From assembly GCA_018369015.1 (NCBI GenBank), contig JAGZDD010000001.1:1-64000 (forward strand): a DNA stretch of 64,000 bases, given 5' to 3'. Of this stretch, positions 27,335 through 36,248 are shown piece after piece. Made by a program: the position numbers and the translations under genes. Source of the stretch: Clostridiales bacterium (GTDB lineage Bacteria > Bacillota > Clostridia > Lachnospirales > Lachnospiraceae). The stretch's first letter is position 1. The number at the start of each line of letters is the position of its first letter. The notes beneath the pieces are model-generated. The model saw nothing but the letters and a program-made list of their open reading frames with translations. It was not told the origin of the DNA and did no database searches.

Positions 27335-29730
27335 TTATGGCTGTGACCTTTCCCGGGAAACATGAATGAGACGGATTTCGTTTGGCTCCATATCAAAATC
27401 CAGATGCAGCGTATGTGAAACAACATGTTCCACAGTTGTCGTAAGCTTTGGAATACAGCGTTTTTGCAAATAATTAACATCGTTGAAGGTTAATTCATTG
27501 GGATAGCCCATTTCCTTCCAGAGCCCGATTAAATTTCCGAAATGCTCATTAATGATACGGTGTTTTTGCGTATACCTGCCATTTGTCAGATCGTTAAGCC
27601 TTATATTTATGGAACGCTTTTCCATATCCTCCATGTAGTCCATATAATTTTGCGCTGTGATTTTTTCCTCGGGTGTATGAAAATATTGCGGCCCTGGTTT
27701 TTTATAGTTATGGCAGAGAATCCAGAAATCGTTTTCTGCATCGGCAGTGATTAACGTATTTTCTGTACGTGCCAAAAGCTCACTACCCATATGGTTTAAA
27801 AAATTAAAAGCGTAATAACTGGGCTTTAAAAGCATGTGGCGGGTTAAAAGCCCGGTGCCGCCGAATAATATATTTTTTGTGTCATTATATTCCGCAAACA
27901 GGTCAGTTCCGTTCCAGTAGGCTAAAAGATCGGCCTGGCCAATAATATTGATACAGTTTTTGACAATGTAGGCGGCCTTAAAAATACTGTCATTGAGCAT
28001 ATTGCGGTTCGATACGGAAAATCCCCATTCTGAAATATGGCGTTCGACATTTTCACCGGATTCCTTGCGGATATGGGAAAGCCGGATATGATTCTGCATT
28101 TTATTAAGCTGCCCGCATTGGTATTCAAGATAATCATCCCGGGAAAAGCACTGGCCTTCCGGTATGTCCAGTGCTTTTGCAGCTTTTTGCGGATAGTCAT
28201 TGGGATAACTGTAAATGCTTATAAAATCCAGACGGCGTAAAACCTCCGGCATCTGGTAAAGAGGCTCGGCCATATCTCCAATACCGCCGATTTTAGCCTT
28301 TGGGGCATATTTTTTTATGACATCATAAAGCATACAAAACCAGTCTTCATATTGTTTCTTTGCATTTTTAGCCGGGGCCTCATAATCATACCAACATTCA
28401 AAATACCACTGATTCACTTCATCCTTCCCATATCTTCGGCTAAAGTGGTCGATAAAATGAAGGATAAAGTTTTGATAGTCACTATTTTGTACTAGGAGCT
28501 TCGGGTAACGCTCCTCTGTAAGAATGTTATTTGTTCCCCTTAAAATCCGGGCTGGCTTATTCCCAAGATCCAGATAAATGTGCAGGCCATTTTCAATGAG
28601 AAAATCAAAAATACGATCCAGCCTGGAAAAATCGAAGGTGAGCTGATGTTCCTGATATTTAATCATTTGCAGATCCGGCGCATCAATATTCCATAGACGG
28701 GTGTATAAAAAGCCAAGCTCCTTCTTTAAAAAAAGGACATGTTTTTGAAAATCGGACCGGGCAAGCAAAGCGATCGCCCCCACGTTAATGACCTTGCTCC
28801 AGCATTTATTATATTTTTGCGACTTGCCGGCGGCAGAGCACACGACCGGTACATATCCATCCGCTTCTTCGTCTTTTGTAACATCCAGCTTTAAATATTT
28901 GCGCAGGGAGATTTTAGCATTTTGCAGGGAGGAATGACTTTGGTGAACCATATATTTCATTTCGTTCCGGTATTTGGACGGCGATGTTCCCATAACCTGG
29001 TTAAAGCTTTTATAAAATGCTGTGAGATTTGGAAAACCGCAGTCCATGGCAATCTGGGCGACACTTTGGCTCATATTTTGCACAAGCATGTCCTTGGCGC
29101 GCTTTAAGCGGAACTGATTGAGATAATCTAAAAAATTAACGCCAAATAATTTTTTGAAATACCTGGACATGTAAACTGTGGAAAATGCATAGCCTGAGCT
29201 AAGTCCTGAAGCTTTACCGGATAGAAATAATTTTCTTCGATAAATTTCAAAATCCGGTTCCTGCGCCGCTGTTCCTCAGAACAAAGAGCTGTGTCTTTTT
29301 CTGTGTAAAAATAGGCGAGATGATAGAATAGCTCATAATAAGCCGATTGGAGTAAAAGCTCGTCCATTTTATCTTCTGAAAGATAGAGATTCATTATTTT
29401 CCGAAGCAGTCGCCGTGTTTTTTGATTTTCCGAAGTTTCTTTTCTGGACATCTGTGCGGTGCAGCAAATCAGCTCCGGCTCGGAATACATACCTGCAATG
29501 GCGTGATTGACATGGATTGTCATATAAAGGACTTTTTCTGATGCGGTGAAGGTGTGGCTCTGATTTTTTTGCACAACAAAGAAATCGTCTTTAAATACCG
29601 CAAAGGTCTGATTTGCAGACGTACATTGCATTTTCCCTTCAATTACATAAAAAAATTCCATAAATGCATGTTCATGGGGAAGTATCTGCCTTTCTTGTCC
29701 AATTTTAAGCTCCATTAATGATTCATTCAT
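27335..29730 (-). pseudogene. AraC-type regulator fused to GH39-like domain, frameshifted
   Basis: Two adjacent frames together form one protein of about 800 residues. The first (29730 down to 29128) has a cupin sensor domain (HEHAFMEFFYVIEG) and the first half of an AraC helix-turn-helix (KLQDLAQAMHF). The second (to 27335) resumes at VYMSRYFKKLFGVNFLDYL, completing the DNA-binding domain. It then runs into a glycosyl-hydrolase-39-like barrel with candidate glutamates in YFECWYD and ISEWGFS. The break falls at the run of four A at 29182-29185; one added base restores the frame. It may be a true mutation or a sequencing error. Confidence 0.8.
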
Positions 29731-29965
29731 AGTATATCCTTCCAGGTCACAGGTTTTGTGCCTTACGCCGCGAATTAACGGGGACAATTCAGCATAGCTG
29801 TTACAATTAGCCCGGCTGTTCCATTTAGCACGGCAGCGGCGGCCGTATGCCGGGAACGCAAGGCGCTTTTGGTTTTATTATAAGGGAAGGGGAGATGTTT
29901 GTAAACGGATATGACCTATAAGGAACGGGGGGATATTTGTAAGGGAAAGATTTTGTCATTGCTAT

Positions 29966-30005
29966 AAAAAGCTGCGGCTTCCCTGATTGGAGAACCACAG
30001 CTTTT
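29966..30005 (-). terminator. Hairpin after the second GPH symporter gene
   Basis: AAAAGCTG and CAGCTTTT arms flank a partly paired loop just past the symporter stop (30015). On the minus strand it ends in TTTT. Confidence 0.6.
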
Positions 30006-30014
30006 ATCTAAAAG

Positions 30015-31376
30015 TTACTGTTTTCTGGCCTTAATCTGTTCACGTATATGATCTGCCTCTTTATCAGTCATTCGCCAGAGAAGACATGCGGCAGCAGCAA
30101 GGAAACATATAATCGCTGGGATTAAATTAACTGTGATATTGATTCCGCGAAGTGTTTCTGCCGTTTGCTGGGCATTAGCAACATAACCCATAGCTCCAAG
30201 AATAACTACGCCGACAGCGCCGCCGATAGCATTTCCGAGCTTTGTTGCAAGTCCGTAGGTTGCGTAGGCTGTTCCGTCTGTGCGTACGCCGGTTTTTAAT
30301 TCCATATAATCAATGGAGTCGGCAACCATGGACAGTGACAGCGGCATAGACATACTGAAAATACCAAAAATAAAGCATCCTGCGATGACCATGGGTATAT
30401 TATCAAATGGCGCCATATAAATAATTAAGAGAGATATACCCTGTACGGCCATAGAAAGCATCAGCAAATTTCTTTTGCCTGTAATTTTTACAAGTGAGGG
30501 AATAAAGAAGGACACAATAATTCCCATGACTGAGGGAATCGTGGTGATTACAGCCATTAACCCCATATCGCCAAGACAGTAAGTAACATAAAATGAGAGG
30601 ACAGACATTCTTCCCATAAAAAATGTCATACTTAAAACGGTAATTAAGGTAACAATCATTAAATATTTATTTTTTACAAGGTTAAGAAATGTTTCTTTAA
30701 ACGAAAATTTGTGAATTTCCTCCCGAGCGGACATGATGTTTTCTTTGGATGTAAAAAATACGGCAAGGAACATCGGGATAGAAATAATCGCGTAAATCAA
30801 TGCTGTTATAAAATAGCCTGTGCTGTCGGCAGCGGCGGCGTTTTCTGCAGAAAATTTTAAAAGGATGGCCGCGGAAAATGCGTTGACAACAAGCCTTCCG
30901 ATTTGCATGCCAATATTTCGGGAAGAATTAATCTGATTTCTCTGATTGGAGTCTTCGGTCATAACGGAAACCAGAGCGCCATAAGGAATATTGACCAATG
31001 TAAATAACATTCCGGCAATGATATAGGTGACGGTAGCCCAAATAACACCCGCTGCAGAATCGCCGCTGAAAGGATGTGTAAAAGTAAGTACGGAAAAAAC
31101 GGCAAGAGGCACGCAGCCGAAAGCGATATATGGCCTGAAACGTCCAAATTTTGAACGTGTTCTTTCGGCAATGGCTCCCATAATAGGATCGTTGACGGCA
31201 TCCCAAATACGTGCTCCCATCATAATTGCGGATATGACAACAGGAGCCAGGCCAACAACGTCCATGTAAAAAATAGTCAGATACGAGCCGACAAAGGACC
31301 ATACAAACTGAGACGCTAAATCTCCAAGCCCGTAGCATATCACTGCGGTACGTGTCGCAACTTTTGCATTTTTCAT
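30015..31376 (-). CDS. GPH-family glycoside:cation symporter
   Basis: This 453-residue, about 12-helix transporter starts MKNAKVATRTAVICYGLGDL, the complete family N-terminus that the 26016 gene lacks. Signatures ARIWDAVNDPIMGAIAER and GRFRPYIAFG (loop 2-3) identify the glycoside-pentoside-hexuronide group, which couples sugar uptake to cations. It is divergent from the AraC regulator at 31548, with a 14-bp perfect palindrome in the shared gap. The substrate is unknown; the neighbours suggest a plant glycoside. Confidence 0.9.
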   Translation of the reverse strand: MKNAKVATRTAVICYGLGDLASQFVWSFVGSYLTIFYMDVVGLAPVVISAIMMGARIWDAVNDPIMGAIAERTRSKFGRFRPYIAFGCVPLAVFSVLTFTHPFSGDSAAGVIWATVTYIIAGMLFTLVNIPYGALVSVMTEDSNQRNQINSSRNIGMQIGRLVVNAFSAAILLKFSAENAAAADSTGYFITALIYAIISIPMFLAVFFTSKENIMSAREEIHKFSFKETFLNLVKNKYLMIVTLITVLSMTFFMGRMSVLSFYVTYCLGDMGLMAVITTIPSVMGIIVSFFIPSLVKITGKRNLLMLSMAVQGISLLIIYMAPFDNIPMVIAGCFIFGIFSMSMPLSLSMVADSIDYMELKTGVRTDGTAYATYGLATKLGNAIGGAVGVVILGAMGYVANAQQTAETLRGINITVNLIPAIICFLAAAACLLWRMTDKEADHIREQIKARKQ

Positions 31377-31464
31377 CAGATAATACCCCCTTGTTTAGAC
31401 AATTAGATTATTTTTGTGCTTCATTATGAGTAAATATTTTGATAAATTAATTATAGATACAATT

Positions 31465-31478
31465 ATTGTAATTACAAT
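31465..31478. promoter_or_regulatory. Palindromic operator candidate in divergent gap
   Basis: ATTGTAATTACAAT is a perfect 14-bp palindrome midway between the divergent symporter and AraC genes. AT-rich promoter-like boxes (TATGAT, TATAAT on the other strand) lie on both sides. Binding by the adjacent AraC protein is a guess. Confidence 0.5.
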
Positions 31479-31547
31479 GTATGATATAAACTAATTTATG
31501 GACAACAGTCACTTAAGAAATGGTGAAGGGATAGGGGGAAAGGTTTT

Positions 31548-32351
31548 ATGGAGGTCGTAGGAGTTGGAAAAACATCCAGGTATTATAAATTTTTCCCTGA
31601 ACATCAGCACAAATATTGGGAAATTATGTTGAATACGGAAGGTTCAGGGATTGTAACAATAGAGAAAAAGAGATATAGATTTGAACCGGGAAGTATTGTT
31701 GTGATTCCTCCATATACGCCGCATTTTAAAGCGTCGCTCAATGGCTTTCAAAATATATGTATGTTTGTTAAGGATATGGAGTTCAAGGATGGTATATATT
31801 TTAAAAATTTAGATAAAGATCAATATATAAATGGCCGCCACATTTTGGAAATGGCTTTGTTTTATTACACCCAGAGTCCTGAACGGTTTTACAATCAGCG
31901 TATTGTAGCCTCTTTGGGAGATACTCTATATTGGTTCCTTTTAAATTTATATGATGAGATCCTGGATTGGGATACCCGGGTAAAACGCGTTGTGAAACAA
32001 ATGTATAAAAATATTTCTAATCCGGAATTTGATCTTAAAGAAGTTCTGGATAAAACAGGGTATAATAGAAATTATTTTCGCAGGCTTTTTAAAGATCAGA
32101 CAGGAGATTCGCCGCTGTCCTATTTTAATATGCTGAAAATTAATTATGCAAAGTTTTTGATGAATCAGGACAGAGCGTGTCCGATTAATGAAATCAGCAG
32201 GAACAGCGGCTTTAAAGACCCTTTATATTTTAGCAGAATTTTTAAGAAAATTGAGGGAGTAAGCCCAAGTGAATACTTTTATAGGAGAGAATGTACAGCT
32301 ACTATGCCTGTTTACTTAGATACACAAAGGCCTCTTTGCGGAAACAGGTGA
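31548..32351 (+). CDS. AraC-family transcriptional regulator with cupin sensor
   Basis: This 267-residue regulator has an N-terminal cupin (FFPEHQHKYWEIMLNTEG and PGSIVVIPPYTPHF). A C-terminal double helix-turn-helix contains FDLKEVLDKTGYNRNYFRRL and SGFKDPLYFSRIFKKIEGVS. AraC proteins of this layout sense sugars and activate transport genes. It is divergent from the GPH symporter at 30015, its probable target. The gene is AT-rich compared with gyrase and the catabolic genes, as are the YesM/YesN genes further along. Confidence 0.9.
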   Translation: MEVVGVGKTSRYYKFFPEHQHKYWEIMLNTEGSGIVTIEKKRYRFEPGSIVVIPPYTPHFKASLNGFQNICMFVKDMEFKDGIYFKNLDKDQYINGRHILEMALFYYTQSPERFYNQRIVASLGDTLYWFLLNLYDEILDWDTRVKRVVKQMYKNISNPEFDLKEVLDKTGYNRNYFRRLFKDQTGDSPLSYFNMLKINYAKFLMNQDRACPINEISRNSGFKDPLYFSRIFKKIEGVSPSEYFYRRECTATMPVYLDTQRPLCGNR

Positions 32352-32421
32352 ACCAGGCCGTAGCCTGCTGAGGGATATTCGTTCCCTGCGGCAGTTTTGT
32401 AAACGAAATGCATTAATTTAT

Positions 32422-32460
32422 AAATGCCGCCTGAACCAATGATTCAAGGCGGCATTTTTT
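32422..32460 (+). terminator. Rho-independent terminator after AraC gene
   Basis: AAATGCCGCCTGAA pairs with TTCAAGGCGGCATTT and is followed by TTT. It closes the AraC unit 70 bp after its stop. Confidence 0.85.
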
Positions 32461-32483
32461 ATTTCTAAAAGGAGGGAGAGGGG

Positions 32484-32615
32484 ATGTTTGACACATCCCC
32501 CGGTTATGAAAATGAAAAGATTTATATAAAAGTTAATAACAATAGAGGGAGGATGTTTATTAACTATGGCTTTATTATAAAAGGATTTTGTGTTCAATTT
32601 GTGGCTATCCTATAA
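32484..32615 (+). CDS. Possible small protein of 43 residues
   Basis: An ATG at 32484 follows AAGGAGGGAGAGGGG, one of the strongest ribosome-site matches in the window. The frame encodes MFDTSPGYENEKIYIKVNNN, then a hydrophobic C-terminal third (INYGFIIKGFCVQFVAIL). No family is recognised and no promoter is obvious, since it begins only 24 bp after a terminator. It may be a short membrane-associated peptide or the decayed start of a lost gene. The rest of 32616-32790 holds nothing I can name. Confidence 0.3.
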   Translation: MFDTSPGYENEKIYIKVNNNRGRMFINYGFIIKGFCVQFVAIL

Positions 32616-32790
32616 AACAACGGTGAATAAAATCTGAAGAAAATTTAAAAAATGTTTATAAATTGTAAAATATGGCATGGAATGTTTCCTAGCGGAAGAT
32701 TTCGTTCTTAGTAAAACGAATACATCATATTTGGCTGGATCGTTGATTGAAGAAATTTTCATCGCAACTATTTAGCTATCATCCCGGATT

Positions 32791-32819
32791 TTGACAGACT
32801 GTTAAAATTCATGTATGAT
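32791..32819 (+). promoter_or_regulatory. Sigma-A type promoter for acylphosphatase gene
   Basis: A perfect TTGACA (32791-32796), 17-bp spacer and TATGAT (32814-32819) lie 45 bp before the GTG start at 32864. Confidence 0.8.
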
Positions 32820-32863
32820 TAGAACAAAAAGAGTTTTGATGCTGGGGTTAGGAGGCGTAAAGA

Positions 32864-33139
32864 GTGGCCTATGTGAGAAAAAGAGTGATTGTGTACGGTT
32901 ATGTCCAGGGTGTGGGGTTTCGGTATTTTGCAAAAATGAACGCTCAGAGGTTTAATGTGACCGGATATGCACAAAATCTTTATGACGGAACAGTTTTGAT
33001 GGAGGTCGAGGGCAAGGATTATGTTGTTGACGCCTACTTAAAAACCGTTGCCAAAGGAAACCAGTATATTGATGTGGAGCGTATGGAAGTCCAGACAATA
33101 CCGCTTCAGGAGGACCGTAGCTTTCAGATTAAATATTAG
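32864..33139 (+). CDS. acyP: Acylphosphatase
   Basis: This 91-residue enzyme hydrolyses acyl-phosphate bonds. It has the family signature GYVQGVGFRYFAKMNAQ, whose arginine binds phosphate, and the catalytic asparagine in VTGYAQNLYDGTV. Length matches the family. Translation starts at GTG with GGAGG nine bases upstream. It stands alone between a strong promoter and a cupin gene and is a housekeeping type gene within the accessory region. Confidence 0.93.
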   Translation: MAYVRKRVIVYGYVQGVGFRYFAKMNAQRFNVTGYAQNLYDGTVLMEVEGKDYVVDAYLKTVAKGNQYIDVERMEVQTIPLQEDRSFQIKY

Positions 33140-33203
33140 TAGGAAAATACGCTAGGAGATACAATTATGGCCCAAAAGGATGGCCGGTTAGGAGGAAAAT
33201 ACC

Positions 33204-33557
33204 ATGATAAAAAGAAAAGAAGAAATTCAGATTCGTACAGTGAAGGAAGCTCAGGGCGGCAAGGGAGAAGTTTATTTCCACGACTGGCTTACAAAGGAAG
33301 ATGCCTATGGCCATGGCCGGGTATTTGCAAAGCTTGTACTTCCTTCGGGAAGTTCCATCGGCGTTCATCAGCATATCGGAGAATTTGAAGCCTTTTATGT
33401 ATTATCCGGTCAGGCAACGGTGACAGATGGGGATCAGGTTGTTGTTCTAAATCCCGGTGACATGAATCTTTGCCGCGAGGGGGATTTTCATGGCGTGGAA
33501 AATTGCGGCGCAAAGGATTTGGTACTGATGGCGCTGATTATGAATGTAGAGGGATAA
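33204..33557 (+). CDS. Small single-domain cupin protein
   Basis: This 117-residue protein forms one cupin barrel. Metal-binding histidines and glutamate appear in IGVHQHIGEFEAFYVLSG (motif 1) and NPGDMNLCREGDFHGVENCG (motif 2). Such proteins are small-molecule binders, isomerases or dioxygenase-like enzymes; no specific role can be assigned. AGGAGGAAAATACC precedes the ATG. It lies 24 bp upstream of the sensor kinase gene, so it may be co-transcribed with it. Confidence 0.85.
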   Translation: MIKRKEEIQIRTVKEAQGGKGEVYFHDWLTKEDAYGHGRVFAKLVLPSGSSIGVHQHIGEFEAFYVLSGQATVTDGDQVVVLNPGDMNLCREGDFHGVENCGAKDLVLMALIMNVEG

Positions 33558-33581
33558 AAGTTCAATTAGGCGGGGGTTTAT

Positions 33582-35273
33582 TTGGAAAAAAAGATTTTTA
33601 AATCATTGGTTAAAAGGATAACCTGGTGGCCTCTTTTTATTTTAGTTTCTATTATGACAGTAATGATTATTTCGTGTGTCATTAGTTTTCAGAAAATGCA
33701 GAAAGAGCTGATTGCAGGGAATCTAAACTCGATCAGAGTTACTATGGCACAGTTGTCTAATGTAATGGCCAGAATTGATAACGAATTTCTAAATTATATT
33801 TCTCAGGAAGACAGTTATAAATACATGAGTCTAATGGATAAGGCTACCCCTTATAGTGAATATTTGCAATACGAATCGCAGACACGTTTCTGGCTGGAGA
33901 AACAAAGGAGCAGCATGGATGCTTACATTGACGGCTTTTTTGCATATTATGAAAATTTAGATTCTATGGTATTTCGAAGCGATAAAAACAGAGCCGTTCA
34001 TTCATATATTCAGGAGAAATTATTGGAAGATGATCAGCGTTATAATCAATGGCAAATTGTAGAAATATCAGATAGTACATATTTGTTATGCATGAATAAG
34101 TATAATGAATTTTATTATGGATGCTGGGTAAAATTATCGCGTATATGTACCCAATTAGGCTTTGAAAGCTCCAATTATCTTGGAATCGTATATTTAGCGG
34201 ATCAATCCAACAGCCATATATTTTGCAAGGATTATATAGAAATAGTAAATACATTGCCAATGAATAAAAACAGTATTACTTTAGATGGAATAAAATATCG
34301 CAATTATAATATTAGTATTGATAATTATGAGCATATAAAAGCGGGAATTTTAATTCCTCAGTCGGAAATTATTAATAATATCCCTGTGTTGAATAAGTTT
34401 ATTTTGGGGGTTGCTATTGGTTCTTTGGCACTGATACCGATAATTATACGATGGATGAGAAGAAAGATTGCTGATCCTATTACAGAGTTGAGCAGCGCGA
34501 TGGAGAGATTTGGAAAAGGAGACATGGATTTTAGGATTCCTGAAACAAAAGACAGGTGCATTGATGAGTTGGATTTGTTAAAATACAGTATGAACCAAAT
34601 GATGGATGCGATGAACGATCTTCAGATAAGATTGTATAAAACTAAAATGAAAGAGCAGGAAACTCAATTAAAATATATTAGCCAGCAGATACGTCCCCAT
34701 TTTATATTAAATGCGTTAAATTCTATTTATACATGCAGAAAAGATGAAATGGATAACGTGAAAAAAATGATCCTGTATTTGACAAATTACTTCCGGTATA
34801 TTGTTAATCTTAATGTTGACTATGTAGAATTAGAAAAAGAATTAAATCATATAAGAAATTATCTAAAAATACAAAAGGAGCGCTATGGAGAACGTTTTAG
34901 CTTCATTGTAGAATGGGAGCAGGACGTCAGTCAGTGTTCTGTTCCTCCGCTTATCGTTCAGACATTTGTCGAAAATTGTGTGAAGTATGGATTTTATGAA
35001 GGCAAAATTTTTATTTTTGTGTTGGCAAGTATCGACCAAGGTGAGTTAAAAATAGTGATTGCAGATAATGGTCACGGATTTGAAGCGCATGTTTTAGAAA
35101 AATTACAGCTTTTTTCTGCTAAAAGAGAGTTTCAGGAAGAACTGGGTATAGGGATTCAAAATGCTGTTGAAAGGCTGGATATACTTTATGGTGGAAAAGA
35201 AAAAATAATATTTAGAAATGCGCTTAGCGGAGGAGCTGTTGTAGAAATTTATTTGCCTGCGGCAGTTCTATAA
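33582..35273 (+). CDS. YesM-type sensor histidine kinase
   Basis: This 563-residue membrane kinase starts at TTG behind GGGGG. A first membrane helix lies at about residues 15-35, an extracytoplasmic sensor domain to about 270, then a second helix (LGVAIGSLALIPIII) and a HAMP region. The His_kinase motif ISQQIRPHFILNALNSIYTC carries the phospho-accepting histidine, followed by a GHKL ATPase domain (VENCVKYGF, IADNGHGFE). It pairs with the next gene. YesM/YesN systems usually sense sugars and switch on a neighbouring LplA/LplB/YtcP-type importer, here at 36249-39684. Confidence 0.92.
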   Translation: MEKKIFKSLVKRITWWPLFILVSIMTVMIISCVISFQKMQKELIAGNLNSIRVTMAQLSNVMARIDNEFLNYISQEDSYKYMSLMDKATPYSEYLQYESQTRFWLEKQRSSMDAYIDGFFAYYENLDSMVFRSDKNRAVHSYIQEKLLEDDQRYNQWQIVEISDSTYLLCMNKYNEFYYGCWVKLSRICTQLGFESSNYLGIVYLADQSNSHIFCKDYIEIVNTLPMNKNSITLDGIKYRNYNISIDNYEHIKAGILIPQSEIINNIPVLNKFILGVAIGSLALIPIIIRWMRRKIADPITELSSAMERFGKGDMDFRIPETKDRCIDELDLLKYSMNQMMDAMNDLQIRLYKTKMKEQETQLKYISQQIRPHFILNALNSIYTCRKDEMDNVKKMILYLTNYFRYIVNLNVDYVELEKELNHIRNYLKIQKERYGERFSFIVEWEQDVSQCSVPPLIVQTFVENCVKYGFYEGKIFIFVLASIDQGELKIVIADNGHGFEAHVLEKLQLFSAKREFQEELGIGIQNAVERLDILYGGKEKIIFRNALSGGAVVEIYLPAAVL

Positions 35274-35291
35274 ATAACAGGGGGGATAGTT

Positions 35292-36080
35292 TTGTATAAC
35301 GCGCTTATTGTAGATGATGAGATTCGTATGATCGAAGCTTTAGAGGATGAGGTTGACTGGAAGCGATGCGGTATACGAAATCTGTTTAAAGCTATTCAAA
35401 TAAATGAGGCGATCGCAGTTATTCAAAACAACAAAATTGATATTCTGATTTGTGATATTGAAATGCCGGAAGGATCAGGATTAAAATTGGTGGAATGGCT
35501 TCAGGAGCATGGATATAAATTAAGTTGCATTTTTGTGACCTGCCATCCAGAGTTTGGGTATATGCGCAGGGCAATACAGCTTAAATGCTATGATTATATC
35601 CTCAAACCTGTAGATTATGAGGAATTTAGCAGGGTTCTGGCAGAGCTTGTATCAAATATGGAAGAAAAACTATCAGATACGCTGTCGGACGGGCTTTGCA
35701 ATCCTTCGGGGATGACGAACCTGCATTTAAAAACACTGGAGCAGGAAAAAAATGACCGGAATATTGAACTTGAAGTGAAAAAATATATACGGGATCATAT
35801 GTTGGACGATATAAGCGTTGGCATGATTGCAGAGGAACTCCACTTTAATCCTCAGCATTTGACACGGATGTTTAAAAATAAAACGGGGTATGGGATTACG
35901 GAATATGTTACAGTTGTCCGTATGGAAATGGCTAAAAAAATTTTAAAGGACACAAGTATTCCTATTAAAGAGGTTGCCGGGATGGTAGGTTATAAAGATT
36001 ATGCTTACTTTACACGGGTGTTTAAAAAGGAATTTAGTATTGCTCCGAAAGAATATAGAGAAAAACAAAGAAAAGATTGA
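35292..36080 (+). CDS. YesN-type response regulator with AraC DNA-binding domain
   Basis: This 262-residue regulator has a receiver domain with acidic pocket VDDE, phospho-accepting aspartate in DILICDIEMPEGSG and the lysine in DYILKPVDYEEF. A C-terminal AraC double helix-turn-helix follows (DDISVGMIAEELHFNPQHLT, VAGMVGYKDYAYFTRVFKKE). It starts at TTG and follows the kinase gene by 18 bp. It is shorter than many YesN proteins, as the linker domain is minimal. The likely target is the ABC-importer operon starting at 36249. Confidence 0.92.
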   Translation: MYNALIVDDEIRMIEALEDEVDWKRCGIRNLFKAIQINEAIAVIQNNKIDILICDIEMPEGSGLKLVEWLQEHGYKLSCIFVTCHPEFGYMRRAIQLKCYDYILKPVDYEEFSRVLAELVSNMEEKLSDTLSDGLCNPSGMTNLHLKTLEQEKNDRNIELEVKKYIRDHMLDDISVGMIAEELHFNPQHLTRMFKNKTGYGITEYVTVVRMEMAKKILKDTSIPIKEVAGMVGYKDYAYFTRVFKKEFSIAPKEYREKQRKD

Positions 36081-36086
36081 AAAAAA

Positions 36087-36133
36087 CTGGCGTATTAGTG
36101 ATAGAAGTTCATTTGTACGCCAGATTTTTTTGT
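36087..36133 (+). terminator. Rho-independent terminator after yesN-type gene
   Basis: CTGGCGTA (36087-36094) pairs with TACGCCAG (36116-36123) and is followed by ATTTTTTT. It separates the regulator unit from the large operon. Confidence 0.8.
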
Positions 36134-36248
36134 CTTATTTGTCCAACTGTATCGCAAAAATATCCTATTTATCATGCAAAAATATTGATAATATAAAGAT
36201 ACCAAACGGAACCTGATCAGGAAAACAAAATACGAGGAGGAAAAGGGT

